A stretch of DNA of 64,000 bases from an uncultured Ruthenibacterium sp. (GCA_944386565.1 CALXBO010000005.1:29531-93530); one strand, 5' to 3'. Shown: positions 1-8,212, counted from the stretch's first letter. A program made the numbers and translations. Notes: a model not told the origin generated them from the letters alone.

Positions 1-795
1 AAAGTGTTCGCAAAGCTCGGGTCGGACTACAAAAAGCCCGACGCGGTGACGCAGTTCACGCGCGAGAACTACAAGCGCGTCGTGTGGGCGCTGCCGGTGA
101 CGTCGCTGCTCTACGTGGGGCGCTCGGCGGCGAAGACGCTCGCGGGGCTGGGCATCCGCACCATCGGCGAGCTCGCGGCGGCCGACCCGGCGGTGCTGAC
201 GGCGGCGCTGGGCAAGCTCGGGGGCGAGCTGTCGCGCTACGCGCGCGGCGAGGACGACTCCCCGGTGCGCAGCATCTACGACAAGCCCGAGGTGAAGAGC
301 GTTGGCAACGGTCTGACGTTCCCGCACGACCTCACGGACATCGACGAGGCGCGCTCGGCGCTGTTCGCGCTGGCGGACGAGGTGGCCTCGCGCCTGCGCG
401 CGCACGGGATGTGGGCGTCCTCGGTGCAGCTGAGCGTGAAGGACCCGCAGATGAAGCTCATCACGCGGCAGGCGCCGCTGCCCTCGCCCGTGTGCACGGG
501 CCGGGAGCTGGCGCAGGCGGCGCTGGCGCTTCTGGCGGCGAACTGGCGCTTCCCCGCGCCGGTGCGCGCGCTGACGGTGACGGCGCTGAACCTCTCGCAC
601 TCCGCGCCCGAACAGCTCACGCTCTTCGACGAGGGCGCGTCCTCGCGCAGCGACAAGCACGAGCGGCTCGAAAAGAGCCTCGACGCCATCCGCGGCAAGT
701 ACGGCCACGCCGCCATCGCGGGCGCGAGCGTGCTGAACCGCGGGCTCGGGCTGGGGAAACTATCCATTGACGACCCCCGCAAAAAGCGGGAGTAA
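1..795 (+). CDS. dinB: DNA polymerase IV (Y family), C-terminal part, cut by window edge
   Basis: This is the 3' part of a Y-family translesion polymerase gene; the reading frame is already open at base 1, so the GTG at base 4 is not a real start. The visible 264 residues open with KVFAKLGSDYKKPDA, the stretch that follows the catalytic palm in DinB proteins. A helix-hairpin-helix thumb follows (VGRSAAKTLAGLGIRTIGEL, about residues 38-57), then the little-finger domain that grips the DNA. The catalytic Asp/Glu residues lie upstream of the window. The tail has an LTLF motif (about residues 203-206), which resembles the QLxLF sliding-clamp-binding motif of Pol IV. Family assignment is firm; the choice between Pol IV and a DinB paralogue is less so. 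Confidence 0.9.
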   Translation, partial: KVFAKLGSDYKKPDAVTQFTRENYKRVVWALPVTSLLYVGRSAAKTLAGLGIRTIGELAAADPAVLTAALGKLGGELSRYARGEDDSPVRSIYDKPEVKSVGNGLTFPHDLTDIDEARSALFALADEVASRLRAHGMWASSVQLSVKDPQMKLITRQAPLPSPVCTGRELAQAALALLAANWRFPAPVRALTVTALNLSHSAPEQLTLFDEGASSRSDKHERLEKSLDAIRGKYGHAAIAGASVLNRGLGLGKLSIDDPRKKRE

Positions 796-833
796 AATAC
801 ATTCAACAACAAAGACAAGGAGCGTTGAAAACC

Positions 834-1115
834 ATGGTGAAGCATGTTGTCATGTGGGAACTGAAGGACAAAGAGACGAAGGCCGAGGTCGGCGCGGAGA
901 TGAAAAAGCGTCTGGAGGCGCTCGTCGGCGTCGTGCCGGGCCTTCTGAAGGCCGAGGTGAACACGGGATTCGCGGGCGCGGACGTCATCCTCTACACCGA
1001 GCTCGAGAGCCGCGAGGCGCTGGCCGTGTACGCCGACCATCCGGCGCACTGCAAGGTGAAGGAGTACGTGCACTCGGTGATCTGCGCGCGCACGGCGTGC
1101 GACTGGGACGCGTAA
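834..1115 (+). CDS. Dabb (stress-responsive A/B barrel) domain protein
   Basis: A 93-residue protein whose whole length fits the Dabb fold: it begins MVKHVVMWELK and continues with a short helix and the GFAGADVILYTE strand, typical of these dimeric alpha-beta barrels. The in-frame TTG at 825 is only 2 bases from AAGGAG (817-822), whereas ATG 834 sits 11 bases away and starts exactly where the family starts, so 834 is chosen. The molecular role of most bacterial Dabb proteins is unknown. It ends one base from the stop codon of the convergent FAD gene, with no terminator visible between them. Confidence 0.85.
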   Translation: MVKHVVMWELKDKETKAEVGAEMKKRLEALVGVVPGLLKAEVNTGFAGADVILYTELESREALAVYADHPAHCKVKEYVHSVICARTACDWDA

Positions 1116-1116
1116 C

Positions 1117-2367
1117 TCACCGCGCGAACACGTCCGAAAGACCGGCCTTTGCCACGCGGCGCCGCACCTCGCTGCGGTCCGTGGTGTAAAGGCCGTTTTC
1201 TTTCATGCGTCCGAAATACTCCGCGCCGGAGAACGTGACGCGGACGTTCGGGAACGTCTCGCGCGCATAGGCGACGGCGTCTCCGCACGCGAGCGAGCGC
1301 GGCAGCGCCGTGAGCGGCAGGTTCTGAAGCAGCCGCACGGCGTTGTAGCCCGCGATCGTTCCGGTGACGATGGCCTCGGTGTGCCCCACGAGCATGCCCG
1401 CCTTTTCGCCCGCGCAGAAGAGGTTCGCCGTGCCGAGCACGCGCATGGCGTCGTCGCGCGCGACGGCCGCGAGCAATCGCACGGAGTTCCCGCGCCCGCC
1501 CGCGAGCGGCTCCTCGCAGCGCGCGTTCTCAAAGCCCGGCACGCGGTGCAGGTCGGCCAGCGGCATCCACGGGCTCATCAGCTTCGCGCTGCCGGTGTCG
1601 AGCAAAATGAGGTTGTCGCGGTATGCGTCGAGCGCGTACTGGCGGCACGCCTTGACGCCGAGCTTGTCGCGTATGAGCTCGGCGGGCAGCGGCGTGATGC
1701 ACACGCCGCGCGCGTCCAGCGCGTCGCGCAAAGACGGCGCGAGCGAAGATTTGTCGAGCTTGCACGAGCCGGACACCGCGCCCGTGCCGCCGTCGGCGCG
1801 CACGCACGGCGACTCCCGCACGCCCGCGAGGGCGCACAGGCTGACGCGCGGTCCGTACGACGGGCAGCGCAGCGCGCACATGGCGCAGCCCGAGCCGTAT
1901 TTCGCGCAGTTGGCCTGCGGGCCCGCCGAACCGGTGGCGTCGATGAACGCCTCCGCGGCGAACTCCTCGCCCTTTTGCGACACGACGGACGCGATGCGCC
2001 CGCCGCGCGCGTTCACGCGAGTGATGCGCGTCTCGAACCGGATCTCCACGCGCATTGCCCGCAGCAGATTTTCCACGGCTACGGGCATGCGCGACGTGTC
2101 GTACAGCGTGGCGTGGCTGTGGCCGGGAAAATCCACGTCCCGGTGGCGCGCGCACAGGTCGGCCGCGGCGATCAGCTCGCCGCCGCCCAGCGCGAGCAGC
2201 TCCTCGGCGGCGGTGTCGCGCCCGTTGTTGCGCATGATGCCGCCCGACAGCCCCGTGCCGAGCAACAGATCCGTGCGCTCGCACAGCACGACGTCCGCCC
2301 CCCGCTTTGCCGCGGCGGCCGCGGCGGCGCATCCCGCCCAGCCGCCTCCCGCAACTACGATCCTCAT
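1117..2367 (-). CDS. FAD-dependent oxidoreductase, GidA/TrmFO-like fold
   Basis: A 416-residue flavoprotein. The N terminus is a Rossmann dinucleotide site (MRIVVAGGGWAGCAAAA, GxGxxG) followed by an acidic residue ending the second strand (LCERTD). A C-terminal AGEKAGMLVGHTEAIVTG segment resembles the FAD-closing motif of GidA/TrmFO-type proteins. The middle holds a cysteine cluster of pattern CX6CX2CX3C (CAKYGSGCAMCALRC, about residues 155-169) that could bind a metal or Fe-S cluster; I cannot name the cofactor. ATG 2367 is chosen over an upstream in-frame start because GGGAGGG lies 7-8 bases before it. Substrate unknown; unlikely to be the tRNA-modifying enzyme itself because of the extra cysteines and shorter length. 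Confidence 0.75.
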   Translation of the reverse strand: MRIVVAGGGWAGCAAAAAAAKRGADVVLCERTDLLLGTGLSGGIMRNNGRDTAAEELLALGGGELIAAADLCARHRDVDFPGHSHATLYDTSRMPVAVENLLRAMRVEIRFETRITRVNARGGRIASVVSQKGEEFAAEAFIDATGSAGPQANCAKYGSGCAMCALRCPSYGPRVSLCALAGVRESPCVRADGGTGAVSGSCKLDKSSLAPSLRDALDARGVCITPLPAELIRDKLGVKACRQYALDAYRDNLILLDTGSAKLMSPWMPLADLHRVPGFENARCEEPLAGGRGNSVRLLAAVARDDAMRVLGTANLFCAGEKAGMLVGHTEAIVTGTIAGYNAVRLLQNLPLTALPRSLACGDAVAYARETFPNVRVTFSGAEYFGRMKENGLYTTDRSEVRRRVAKAGLSDVFAR

Positions 2368-2410
2368 GTCCGCATCCCTCCCTTTTTTCCACACCTATGC
2401 GCGGAGGGGC

Positions 2411-2440
2411 AAAAAAAGACCGCCCCCTGTGCGGGGGCGG
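2411..2440 (-). terminator. Intrinsic terminator after the HAD gene
   Basis: A GC stem (CCGCCCCC / GGGGGCGG) is followed, on the minus strand, by a run of seven T. It lies just downstream of the HAD hydrolase stop and only 44 bases before the FAD gene start, so the FAD gene depends on read-through or on a promoter overlapping this hairpin. Confidence 0.8.
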
Positions 2441-2445
2441 GCGGA

Positions 2446-3096
2446 TCACAGCGTGTCGAGCAGCGGGATGACGTCGGAGAGCGTCGGCACGACGGCGGCG
2501 CAGACGGCGCGCAGCGCGTCGTCGGGCGGCGTGAGGTCGGGCACCATAACGGGCTTCGCGTTCGCGCGGTGCGCGGCCGTGATGCCGTTGGGGCTGTCCT
2601 CGAGCACGATGCACGCTTCGGCCGGAACGCCGAGCAGCGCGGCGGCGCGCAGGAAGATGCCGGGGTCGGGCTTCGAGACGGCCACCTCGTCGCCGCACAC
2701 GGACGCGGCAAAGCGCCCGGTGAGCCCGGCGAGGGCGAGGTACTGCATCGCCTTTTCCCGCGCCGTGCTCGTGGCGAGCGCCGCTTTGATGCCGCGCGCG
2801 TCGAGCGCGTCGAACAGCTCGTACAGGCCCGGTTTCGGCGGCAGGCCGTTTGCAGCGATCGTCTCGTCAGCAATCTGCGTGCGGATGGCGCGCACCGCGT
2901 CGTAATCGACGGAATCCCCGAACATCTCGCCGAACAGGCGGCGGCTGTCGGCCACGTTGCGGCCGCGGATGCGCAGCACCACCTCGTCGGTGATGGGCGC
3001 GCCGAGGCGGCGGCCCGCTTCGATCCACGCGCGCTGATAGATGCGCTCGGTGTCGAACATCAGCCCGTCCATATCAAAAATAACGCCCTGTATCAT
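2446..3096 (-). CDS. HAD-superfamily phosphatase/phosphomutase (beta-PGM-like)
   Basis: A 216-residue HAD hydrolase with all four motifs: the nucleophile FDMDGLMFDTE (residues 6-16), motif II TSTAR, the lysine loop KPDPGIF and the acidic motif EDSPNGI. The DTE-containing first loop and the four-helix cap are those of the beta-phosphoglucomutase/phosphoglycolate phosphatase subgroup, which acts on small phosphosugars. An upstream open frame runs much further, but homology begins at MIQGVIFDMDG and GGAAGGAACG precedes ATG 3096. Substrate cannot be told from sequence. Confidence 0.88.
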   Translation of the reverse strand: MIQGVIFDMDGLMFDTERIYQRAWIEAGRRLGAPITDEVVLRIRGRNVADSRRLFGEMFGDSVDYDAVRAIRTQIADETIAANGLPPKPGLYELFDALDARGIKAALATSTAREKAMQYLALAGLTGRFAASVCGDEVAVSKPDPGIFLRAAALLGVPAEACIVLEDSPNGITAAHRANAKPVMVPDLTPPDDALRAVCAAVVPTLSDVIPLLDTL

Positions 3097-3225
3097 GAAG
3101 CAATCGTTCCTTCCCGTTCGTTGTATGGAATACGCTTCTATTGTACACGATCCGCGCCGGGGTTTCCACCCCTGTGCGCGGACAGAATAAAACAGCCCAT
3201 TTCGGGCAGGAAAGTGAGGTCTTTT

Positions 3226-3849
3226 ATGGATCCGAAAGCATTCTTCTCCCTCTCGTGCGGCCTGTACGTCGTGAGCGCGGTGCATGAGGGCACGGCGCGC
3301 GGCTGCGTGGTGAACACCGTGCAGCAGGTGACGAGCCGCCCCGCGCAGCTGTCCGTCACCGTCAACAAGGAGAACGCGACGGCCGGGTGGATCGCCGCGT
3401 CCGGCCGCTTCTGCGCCGCCGTGCTGACGCAGGACGTGCCGATGAACACGATCGCGGTGTTCGGCTTCTCGTCGAGCCGCGACACGGACAAATTCGCCGC
3501 CGTGGCGCACAAAAACGCCGCGTCGGGCACGCCGTATCCCGCCGAGGGCGTGGCGGCGGTGTTCGACTGCCGCGTGGTGCAGACGCTCGACGTGGGCACG
3601 CACATCATCTTCGTGGGCGAGGCGGAGGACGCGTCCGTCGAGAGCACGGGCACGCCGATGACATACGCCTACTACCATCAGGTGAAGAAGGGCACGACGC
3701 CGCCGAAGGCCCCGAGCTATCAGGCCGAGGAGAAAAAGACCGGCTGGCGCTGCTCGGTGTGCGGGTACGTGTACGAGGGCGACGAGCTGCCCGACCCGTT
3801 CACCTGCCCCGTGTGCAAACAGCCGCGCGAGGCGTTCGTGAAGCTCTGA
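3226..3849 (+). CDS. hrb: Flavin reductase-rubredoxin fusion (high-molecular-weight rubredoxin)
   Basis: A 207-residue fusion. Residues 1 to about 150 form an FMN-binding flavin reductase-like domain (SCGLYVVSA, then TVQQVTSRPAQLSVTVNK). Residues about 165-207 are a complete rubredoxin with two iron knuckles, CSVCGYVYEG and CPVCKQ. This is the arrangement of Moorella Hrb, which passes electrons from NAD(P)H to the flavodiiron protein FprA to reduce O2 or NO in anaerobes. No FprA gene is in the window, so the partner must be elsewhere. GAGG seven bases before ATG 3226 sets the start; the much longer open frame upstream is a GC-rich shadow. Confidence 0.9.
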   Translation: MDPKAFFSLSCGLYVVSAVHEGTARGCVVNTVQQVTSRPAQLSVTVNKENATAGWIAASGRFCAAVLTQDVPMNTIAVFGFSSSRDTDKFAAVAHKNAASGTPYPAEGVAAVFDCRVVQTLDVGTHIIFVGEAEDASVESTGTPMTYAYYHQVKKGTTPPKAPSYQAEEKKTGWRCSVCGYVYEGDELPDPFTCPVCKQPREAFVKL

Positions 3850-3883
3850 GCGCGCCTGCGGACAGCCTTCCCGGAAGCGGTCT

Positions 3884-4000
3884 GCCTCCCCTTGCAGGGG
3901 AGGTGGCCCGGAGGGCCGGAGGGGTGCATGCCCGCACCTGCCGCGCCCCCCCTGTCACCCCTCAGTCCCCTGCGGGGACAGCTCCCCTGAAAGGGGAGCC
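3884..4000. repeat. Inverted intergenic repeat element (MITE/REP-like)
   Basis: Two arms in opposite orientation (3884-3926 and 3957-4000). Each contains a small hairpin of type CTCCCCTTxCAGGGGAG and both end in GAGGGGTG read outward-in, so the element is an imperfect inverted repeat of about 117 bp with a 30-bp centre. No ORF of note. Similar short palindromic units are common between genes in gut Clostridia; there is only one copy in this window. Confidence 0.65.
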
Positions 4001-4025
4001 CTGATATCTGTCCCCCTCAAACGCG

Positions 4026-4055
4026 AAAGCCCCGGTCCGAACGGACCGGGGCTTT
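4026..4055. terminator. Bidirectional terminator between hrb and kduI
   Basis: A perfect 14-bp stem (AAAGCCCCGGTCCG and its complement) with a 2-base loop, A-rich on one side and T-rich on the other. It serves the two convergent genes. Confidence 0.85.
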
Positions 4056-4072
4056 GTTTGCGTGTAAAAAAC

Positions 4073-4915
4073 TCAGCGCAGCTCGGTGGTGGGGATGGTG
4101 TCCATGTCGTCGAAGGCCTGGTTCTCGCCGCCCATGGCCCAGATGAACGTGTAGTTGGACGTGCCGGCGCCGGAGTGGATGCTCCACGACGGGCTGATGA
4201 CGGCCTCTTCGTTCTGCATGACGATGTGGCGGGTCTCCTTGCCTTCGCCCATCATGTGGAACACGACGTTGTTCTCGGGGATCTCGAAGTAGGTGTAGAT
4301 CTCCATGCGGCGCTCGTGCGTGTGCGCGGGCATGGTGTTCCACACACTGCCCGGCTCGAGGCAGGTCATGCCCATGGACAGCTGGCAGGTGGGCAGAACG
4401 TCGGGGTGGATGAACTGGTTGATGACGCGCTTGTTGGACGTCTCCATCGCGCCGAGGGGCTTCTTGGCGGCCTCGTCGATGGTGATGAGGCGCGTCTCAT
4501 AGCTGCAGTGCGCGGGAGCGGACACCATGTAGAACTTGGCGGGCTTCTGTGCGTCGTCGCTGGAGAACAGCACTTCCTTCGCGCCCTTGGTGATGTACAG
4601 GCAGTCCTTGTAGCCGAGCTTGTACTCCTTGCCGTCGACGCTGATCTTGCCGGCGCCGCCGATGTTGAAGATGCCGACCTCACGGCGCTCGAGGAAGTAC
4701 GTGGTGCCGAAGTTGGCCCACACGTCGATGCCCTTGTCGATGGACACGGTCTCGTTCACCGGCATGCAGCCCAGCGTCACCATGCGGTCGACGTGGCTGT
4801 AAACGGCGACGACTTCGTCCGCCTTGTACAGGCCGGTGATGAGGAACTCATTGCGGGTCTCCTCGGTGGTATAGCGTTTGAAATCCTTCTGATTGCAGGA
4901 ATAACGGATATCCAT
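4073..4915 (-). CDS. kduI: 5-dehydro-4-deoxy-D-glucuronate isomerase (4-deoxy-L-threo-5-hexosulose-uronate ketol-isomerase)
   Basis: A 280-residue KduI, full family length. It isomerises 5-keto-4-deoxyuronate, the unsaturated-uronate product of pectin lyases and GH105 hydrolases, to 3-deoxy-D-glycero-2,5-hexodiulosonate. The two-cupin fold is clear and the zinc ligands of the E. coli enzyme are all in place two residues later: His198, His200, Glu205 (HTHERRME) and His247. The KduD reductase that normally follows is absent from the window. The gene is preceded by AGGAGGA and by a repeated GTATTC palindrome that probably carries its repressor. It links functionally to the pectin region at 10-25 kb. 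Confidence 0.95.
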   Translation of the reverse strand: MDIRYSCNQKDFKRYTTEETRNEFLITGLYKADEVVAVYSHVDRMVTLGCMPVNETVSIDKGIDVWANFGTTYFLERREVGIFNIGGAGKISVDGKEYKLGYKDCLYITKGAKEVLFSSDDAQKPAKFYMVSAPAHCSYETRLITIDEAAKKPLGAMETSNKRVINQFIHPDVLPTCQLSMGMTCLEPGSVWNTMPAHTHERRMEIYTYFEIPENNVVFHMMGEGKETRHIVMQNEEAVISPSWSIHSGAGTSNYTFIWAMGGENQAFDDMDTIPTTELR

Positions 4916-4956
4916 GTCAAAAATCCTCCTTCAATGGCGATTGGATCAATTCGTTC

Positions 4957-4982
4957 TGTATTCAGAATACCACATTGTATTC
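4957..4982. promoter_or_regulatory. Repeated GTATTC palindrome upstream of kduI (putative operator)
   Basis: Three copies of GTATTC in alternating orientation: GTATTC-A-GAATAC (4957-4970) and GAATAC-CACATT-GTATTC (4965-4982). It overlaps a plausible minus-strand -10 (TACAAT) about 55-60 bases before kduI. The regulator is not identified; a GntR- or IclR-type repressor of uronate genes would fit. Confidence 0.5.
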
Positions 4983-5053
4983 GAAATGCCAATTTGGATA
5001 CAAGCACAAAAAGGAGCGTGCGCATTGTGCAATCTGCTCACGCGCGGCTGCGG

Positions 5054-5317
5054 TCACTCCCCGAGGCCCGATTCGATGAGCCGGACGGCCTCGTCGAGCG
5101 CCTCCTGCTCGTCCGCGCCCTCGCAGCACACTTCGATCTCCGAGCCCTGCGTGATGCCCGCGAGCATCACCTGCATGATGCTCTTGGCGTTGACGCTCGC
5201 GCCCTTGAACACGATCGTCACATCGCTGGAAAAATTCTTGACTCCGCCGACGAACACGTGCGCCGGGCGCATGTGCAGGCCCTGCGGATTCACAACTTTC
5301 ACCTTGGCTGTTACCAT
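5054..5317 (-). CDS. HPr-family phosphocarrier protein
   Basis: An 87-residue HPr. It carries phosphate from enzyme I to PTS EIIA domains. The active-site histidine is in GLHMRPA (usually GLHARPA, so Met replaces Ala) and the regulatory serine region reads NAKSIMQVMLAG (canonical KSIMGVM). Both phosphorylation sites are therefore present, including the HPr-kinase serine used for catabolite control in Firmicutes. It lies 80 bases downstream of the fructose PTS gene on the same strand with its own AGGAG. The two altered positions suggest a second, fructose-dedicated HPr rather than the general one, but this is inference. Confidence 0.85.
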   Translation of the reverse strand: MVTAKVKVVNPQGLHMRPAHVFVGGVKNFSSDVTIVFKGASVNAKSIMQVMLAGITQGSEIEVCCEGADEQEALDEAVRLIESGLGE

Positions 5318-5397
5318 ATGAGCGCTCCTTTCCTCCGTGCGGCGCCCGGTGCGCCGCCTGTTCCCACTTTGTATTATACCACGGCGCGCGCGGCGCG

Positions 5398-7296
5398 TCA
5401 TTCCGGGTGCTTCGGTTTGAGCAGCGACAGAAGCGCCATGCCCAGCACGCTGCCCGCGGCGAGCGCCGCCAGAAAGCCCGGCGCGTTGTGCATCACCGGC
5501 AAAACGAAGATGCCGCCGTGCGGCGCGGGCACGCGGCAGCCGAACGCCATCGACAGCGCCCCCGCGAGCGCCGACCCCGCGATGCACGCGGGCAGCACGC
5601 GCAGCGGGTCGCGCACGGCGAACGGGATGGCGCCCTCCGTGATGAAGCACAGGCCCAGCACGTAGTTCACGGTGCCGGAGCGGCGCTCATCGGGCGTGAA
5701 GCGGTCGCCGAAAAAGGTGGTGGCGAGCGCCGTCGCCAGCGGCGGGACCATGCCGCCGATCATCACGCTGGCCATCACGCGCGAGCCGACGGCTCCCGTG
5801 GCGCTGACCGGCGCCAGCGTGGACGTGCCGAACACGTACGCGGCCTTGTTGAGCGGGCCGCCCATGTCGCCCGACATCAGGCCCGCGAGGACCGCGCCCA
5901 GCGCGATGCTGCCCCTTTCACTCATCATCTCGAGCCCGGCGTACAGCGCCTCGTTGACCGCGCCGACGACCGGATTGACGAGATACACGAACAGCCCGAT
6001 GAGCCCCACGCCCGCGACGGGGTAGATGAGCACCGGCTTGATGCTCTCGAGCGACGCGGGCAGCTTCGCGCACAGCGTCTCGAGCCCGAGCATCAGATAC
6101 CCCGCCGCGAACCCCGCGAGCAGCGCCCCGAGGAACCCGGCCGACACGCCGTGCGAGCCCTGGAACGTCGCGCCCGTGACGGCGAGCATCCCGCCCACAA
6201 AACCGGGCGCGAATCCGGGCGTGTCCGCCACGGCCATCGCGATGAACGCCGCCATCACCGGCAGCATCAGGCCCATCGACAGATCTCCCACCGTGGTGAG
6301 CCACGCCGCGACGGGCGTGTTCGCGCCGAAGTGCGCAAAGCCCAGGCTGGGGTCGTCGATGAGGTATCCCAGCGCCGTGAGGATGCCGCCGCCGATGACG
6401 AACGGCAGCATGTGCGACACGCCGCTCATCACCTGGCGGTACAGGCGGTGCGCCGGGCGCTCCAGCACGCCCAGCGCGGCGGTGAGTTCTTTTTTGGCCC
6501 GGTACACCGGGGCGTCCGCCACTTCGCGCAGCAGCTCCTCCGGGCGGCGGATGGCGTCGGCCACCGGCACGCGCAGCACGCGGATGCCGTCGAAGCGCGC
6601 GAGGTCCACCTCGCGGTCGGCCGCGACGATCACGCCCTCGCAGCTCGCGATCTCCTGCGGCGTGAGCGCGTTCTTCACGCCCGCCGCGCCCTGCGTCTCC
6701 GCTTTGACGGGAATTCCCGCCGCGCGCCCGGCCTTCTCCAGCGCCTCGGCCGCCATGTAGGTGTGCGCGATGCCCGTGGGGCACGCGGTGACGGCGAGAA
6801 TACGCGGCTTTCCGGCCTTTTCCTTCTCCGGCGCGCCGAAGCGCTCGGTCTCAAACCGGTCCACGATCGTGATGAGCGTCTCGGCGTCGGGCGCAGAGCG
6901 CAGCGCCGCGGCGAAGTGCTCGTCCATCAGAAGCGTCATCAGCCGCGAGAGGATCTCGAGGTGCAGCGTGCCGTCGAGCGGCGCGGCGATGAGGAAGAAC
7001 AGGTCGGTGGGGCGCTTGTCCATCGCGCCGCAGTCGATGGGCGTCTGGGTGCGGCACAGCGCGAGGCGCGGCTCCTTCACGCACGCACACCGCGCGTGCG
7101 GCACGGCGATGCCGGCCTCCACGGCCGTGCTGACCTGCCGCTCCCGCTCAAACACCGCCTCGCGGTAGGCGGCCGCGTCGGCGATGCTGCCGTCCGCCGT
7201 CTGAAGATCCACCAGAAAGCCGATCGCTTCCTCCTTGCTCTTCAGCGGCACGCCGAGGCGGATGCGAGACGCCGACAGAAGGCTGACGATGCGCAA
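5398..7296 (-). CDS. fruA: PTS fructose transporter subunit IIABC
   Basis: A 632-residue single-chain fructose permease that imports fructose as fructose-1-phosphate. Domains in order: EIIA (residues 1-150, phospho-His67 in GIAVPHAR), EIIB (about 165-265, phospho-Cys172 in CPTGIAHTYMAAEAL) and membrane EIIC (about 290-625, some ten hydrophobic segments). The start is TTG 7296: AAGGGAGGGG stands just before it, homology begins there, and a TTGTGC-17-TACAAT promoter would start transcription near 7324, too late for the ATG at 7323. fruK is on the same strand upstream, separated by a transporter remnant. Confidence 0.92.
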   Translation of the reverse strand: MRIVSLLSASRIRLGVPLKSKEEAIGFLVDLQTADGSIADAAAYREAVFERERQVSTAVEAGIAVPHARCACVKEPRLALCRTQTPIDCGAMDKRPTDLFFLIAAPLDGTLHLEILSRLMTLLMDEHFAAALRSAPDAETLITIVDRFETERFGAPEKEKAGKPRILAVTACPTGIAHTYMAAEALEKAGRAAGIPVKAETQGAAGVKNALTPQEIASCEGVIVAADREVDLARFDGIRVLRVPVADAIRRPEELLREVADAPVYRAKKELTAALGVLERPAHRLYRQVMSGVSHMLPFVIGGGILTALGYLIDDPSLGFAHFGANTPVAAWLTTVGDLSMGLMLPVMAAFIAMAVADTPGFAPGFVGGMLAVTGATFQGSHGVSAGFLGALLAGFAAGYLMLGLETLCAKLPASLESIKPVLIYPVAGVGLIGLFVYLVNPVVGAVNEALYAGLEMMSERGSIALGAVLAGLMSGDMGGPLNKAAYVFGTSTLAPVSATGAVGSRVMASVMIGGMVPPLATALATTFFGDRFTPDERRSGTVNYVLGLCFITEGAIPFAVRDPLRVLPACIAGSALAGALSMAFGCRVPAPHGGIFVLPVMHNAPGFLAALAAGSVLGMALLSLLKPKHPE

Positions 7297-7330
7297 GGCT
7301 GACCCCTCCCTTTCCGTTTTCATTGCTCTC

Positions 7331-7359
7331 ATTGTATCATCCGCGGCAGACAAGCACAA
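7331..7359 (-). promoter_or_regulatory. Putative promoter of the fructose PTS gene
   Basis: On the minus strand TTGTGC (7354-7359), a 17-base spacer and TACAAT (7331-7336). The predicted transcript would begin near 7324 with a leader of about 28 bases before the TTG start. Confidence 0.55.
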
Positions 7360-7516
7360 TGCGCAATGTCCGATTTTTCGAGGAAAATAGCGCGTCCCGC
7401 GCACCGGCGTCTGCGGATGCGACAAAGAATCCTGTATTTTTTCAGCGCTTTCACGAATAAAAAACACAAAATTGCCACACCGTATCCGGTTTTATTTTGT
7501 ATAATATGTATAAAGG

Positions 7517-8197
7517 CAGAGCCGGACGGCGCTGGGCGCGACGTTCCCGATGGTGGCCATGTACGTGGGCACGTACGGCGCGGCCACGGCCACGACGGTG
7601 ATGTTCCAGTCGTACTTCCAGAACACGTCCGTGTCGGGCCTGCTGTCGCTGATGAGCTATCTGCCGATGTTCCTGTTCATGCCCTTCATCCGCAAGATCA
7701 CGCTGCGCTGGGGCAAGAAGGAGGCCTCGCAGTTCGGCTGCCTGTTCAGCATCCTCGCCACCGTGCTGATGCTCGTGCTGCCCATCGGGCCGAACGCATC
7801 GGGCATGGCGATGTTCTTCGCGTGCTCGGCGCTCAACGGGTTCGGCATGGGCATCTACATGTGCGTGAGCAACGCGATGATGGCCGACGCGATCGACTAC
7901 AACGAGTGGAAAAACGGCACGCGCGAAGAGGGCACGACCTACGCGCTGCACTCGTTCTTCCGCAAGCTCGCGCAGGGCGTGGGCCCGTCCATCGGCCTCG
8001 TGCTGATGGTCTGGCTCGGCTACGACGAAGCCCTCGGCTCCGCGCAGCCGTTCGCCGTGGCGCAGAACATGCGCTACCTCGTGGCCGCGATGTACTGCGT
8101 CAGCGCCGTGCTGATGTGGGTGAGCGTGGGCGTCATCTACAACCTCGACAAAAAGACGCTTGCTCAGATGGAAAAGGATCTCGGCCGCACATCCTGA
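7517..8197 (+). pseudogene. 3' remnant of a GPH-family (MelB-like) sugar:cation symporter
   Basis: The open frame encodes about 216 residues matching only the second half of a 12-helix glycoside-pentoside-hexuronide symporter: about five hydrophobic segments and the late cytoplasmic motif DAIDYNEWKNGTREEGTTYA. The first six helices, including the cation-binding site, are missing. An in-frame stop at 7511-7513 ends the frame upstream, ATG 7550 has no ribosome binding site, and the boundary adjoins an AT-rich stretch (7440-7515) that contains TATAAT and may be the old promoter. Most likely an internal deletion fused promoter to gene end. The 3' end and its terminator are intact. It interrupts an otherwise fructose-specific locus. 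Confidence 0.75.
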
Positions 8198-8212
8198 CCC
8201 GTTTTCCCGGCA

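Noticed and set aside
1381..3849. 822-codon open frame containing the rubredoxin fusion
   Set aside because: Only the last 207 codons match a family; the rest is antisense to the FAD and HAD genes, and GAGG marks the start at 3226.
5398..7323. ATG 7323 as the start of the fructose PTS gene
   Set aside because: The ribosome binding site AAGGGAGGGG lies inside that extension, and the predicted transcript begins at about the same place; TTG 7296 matches the family start.
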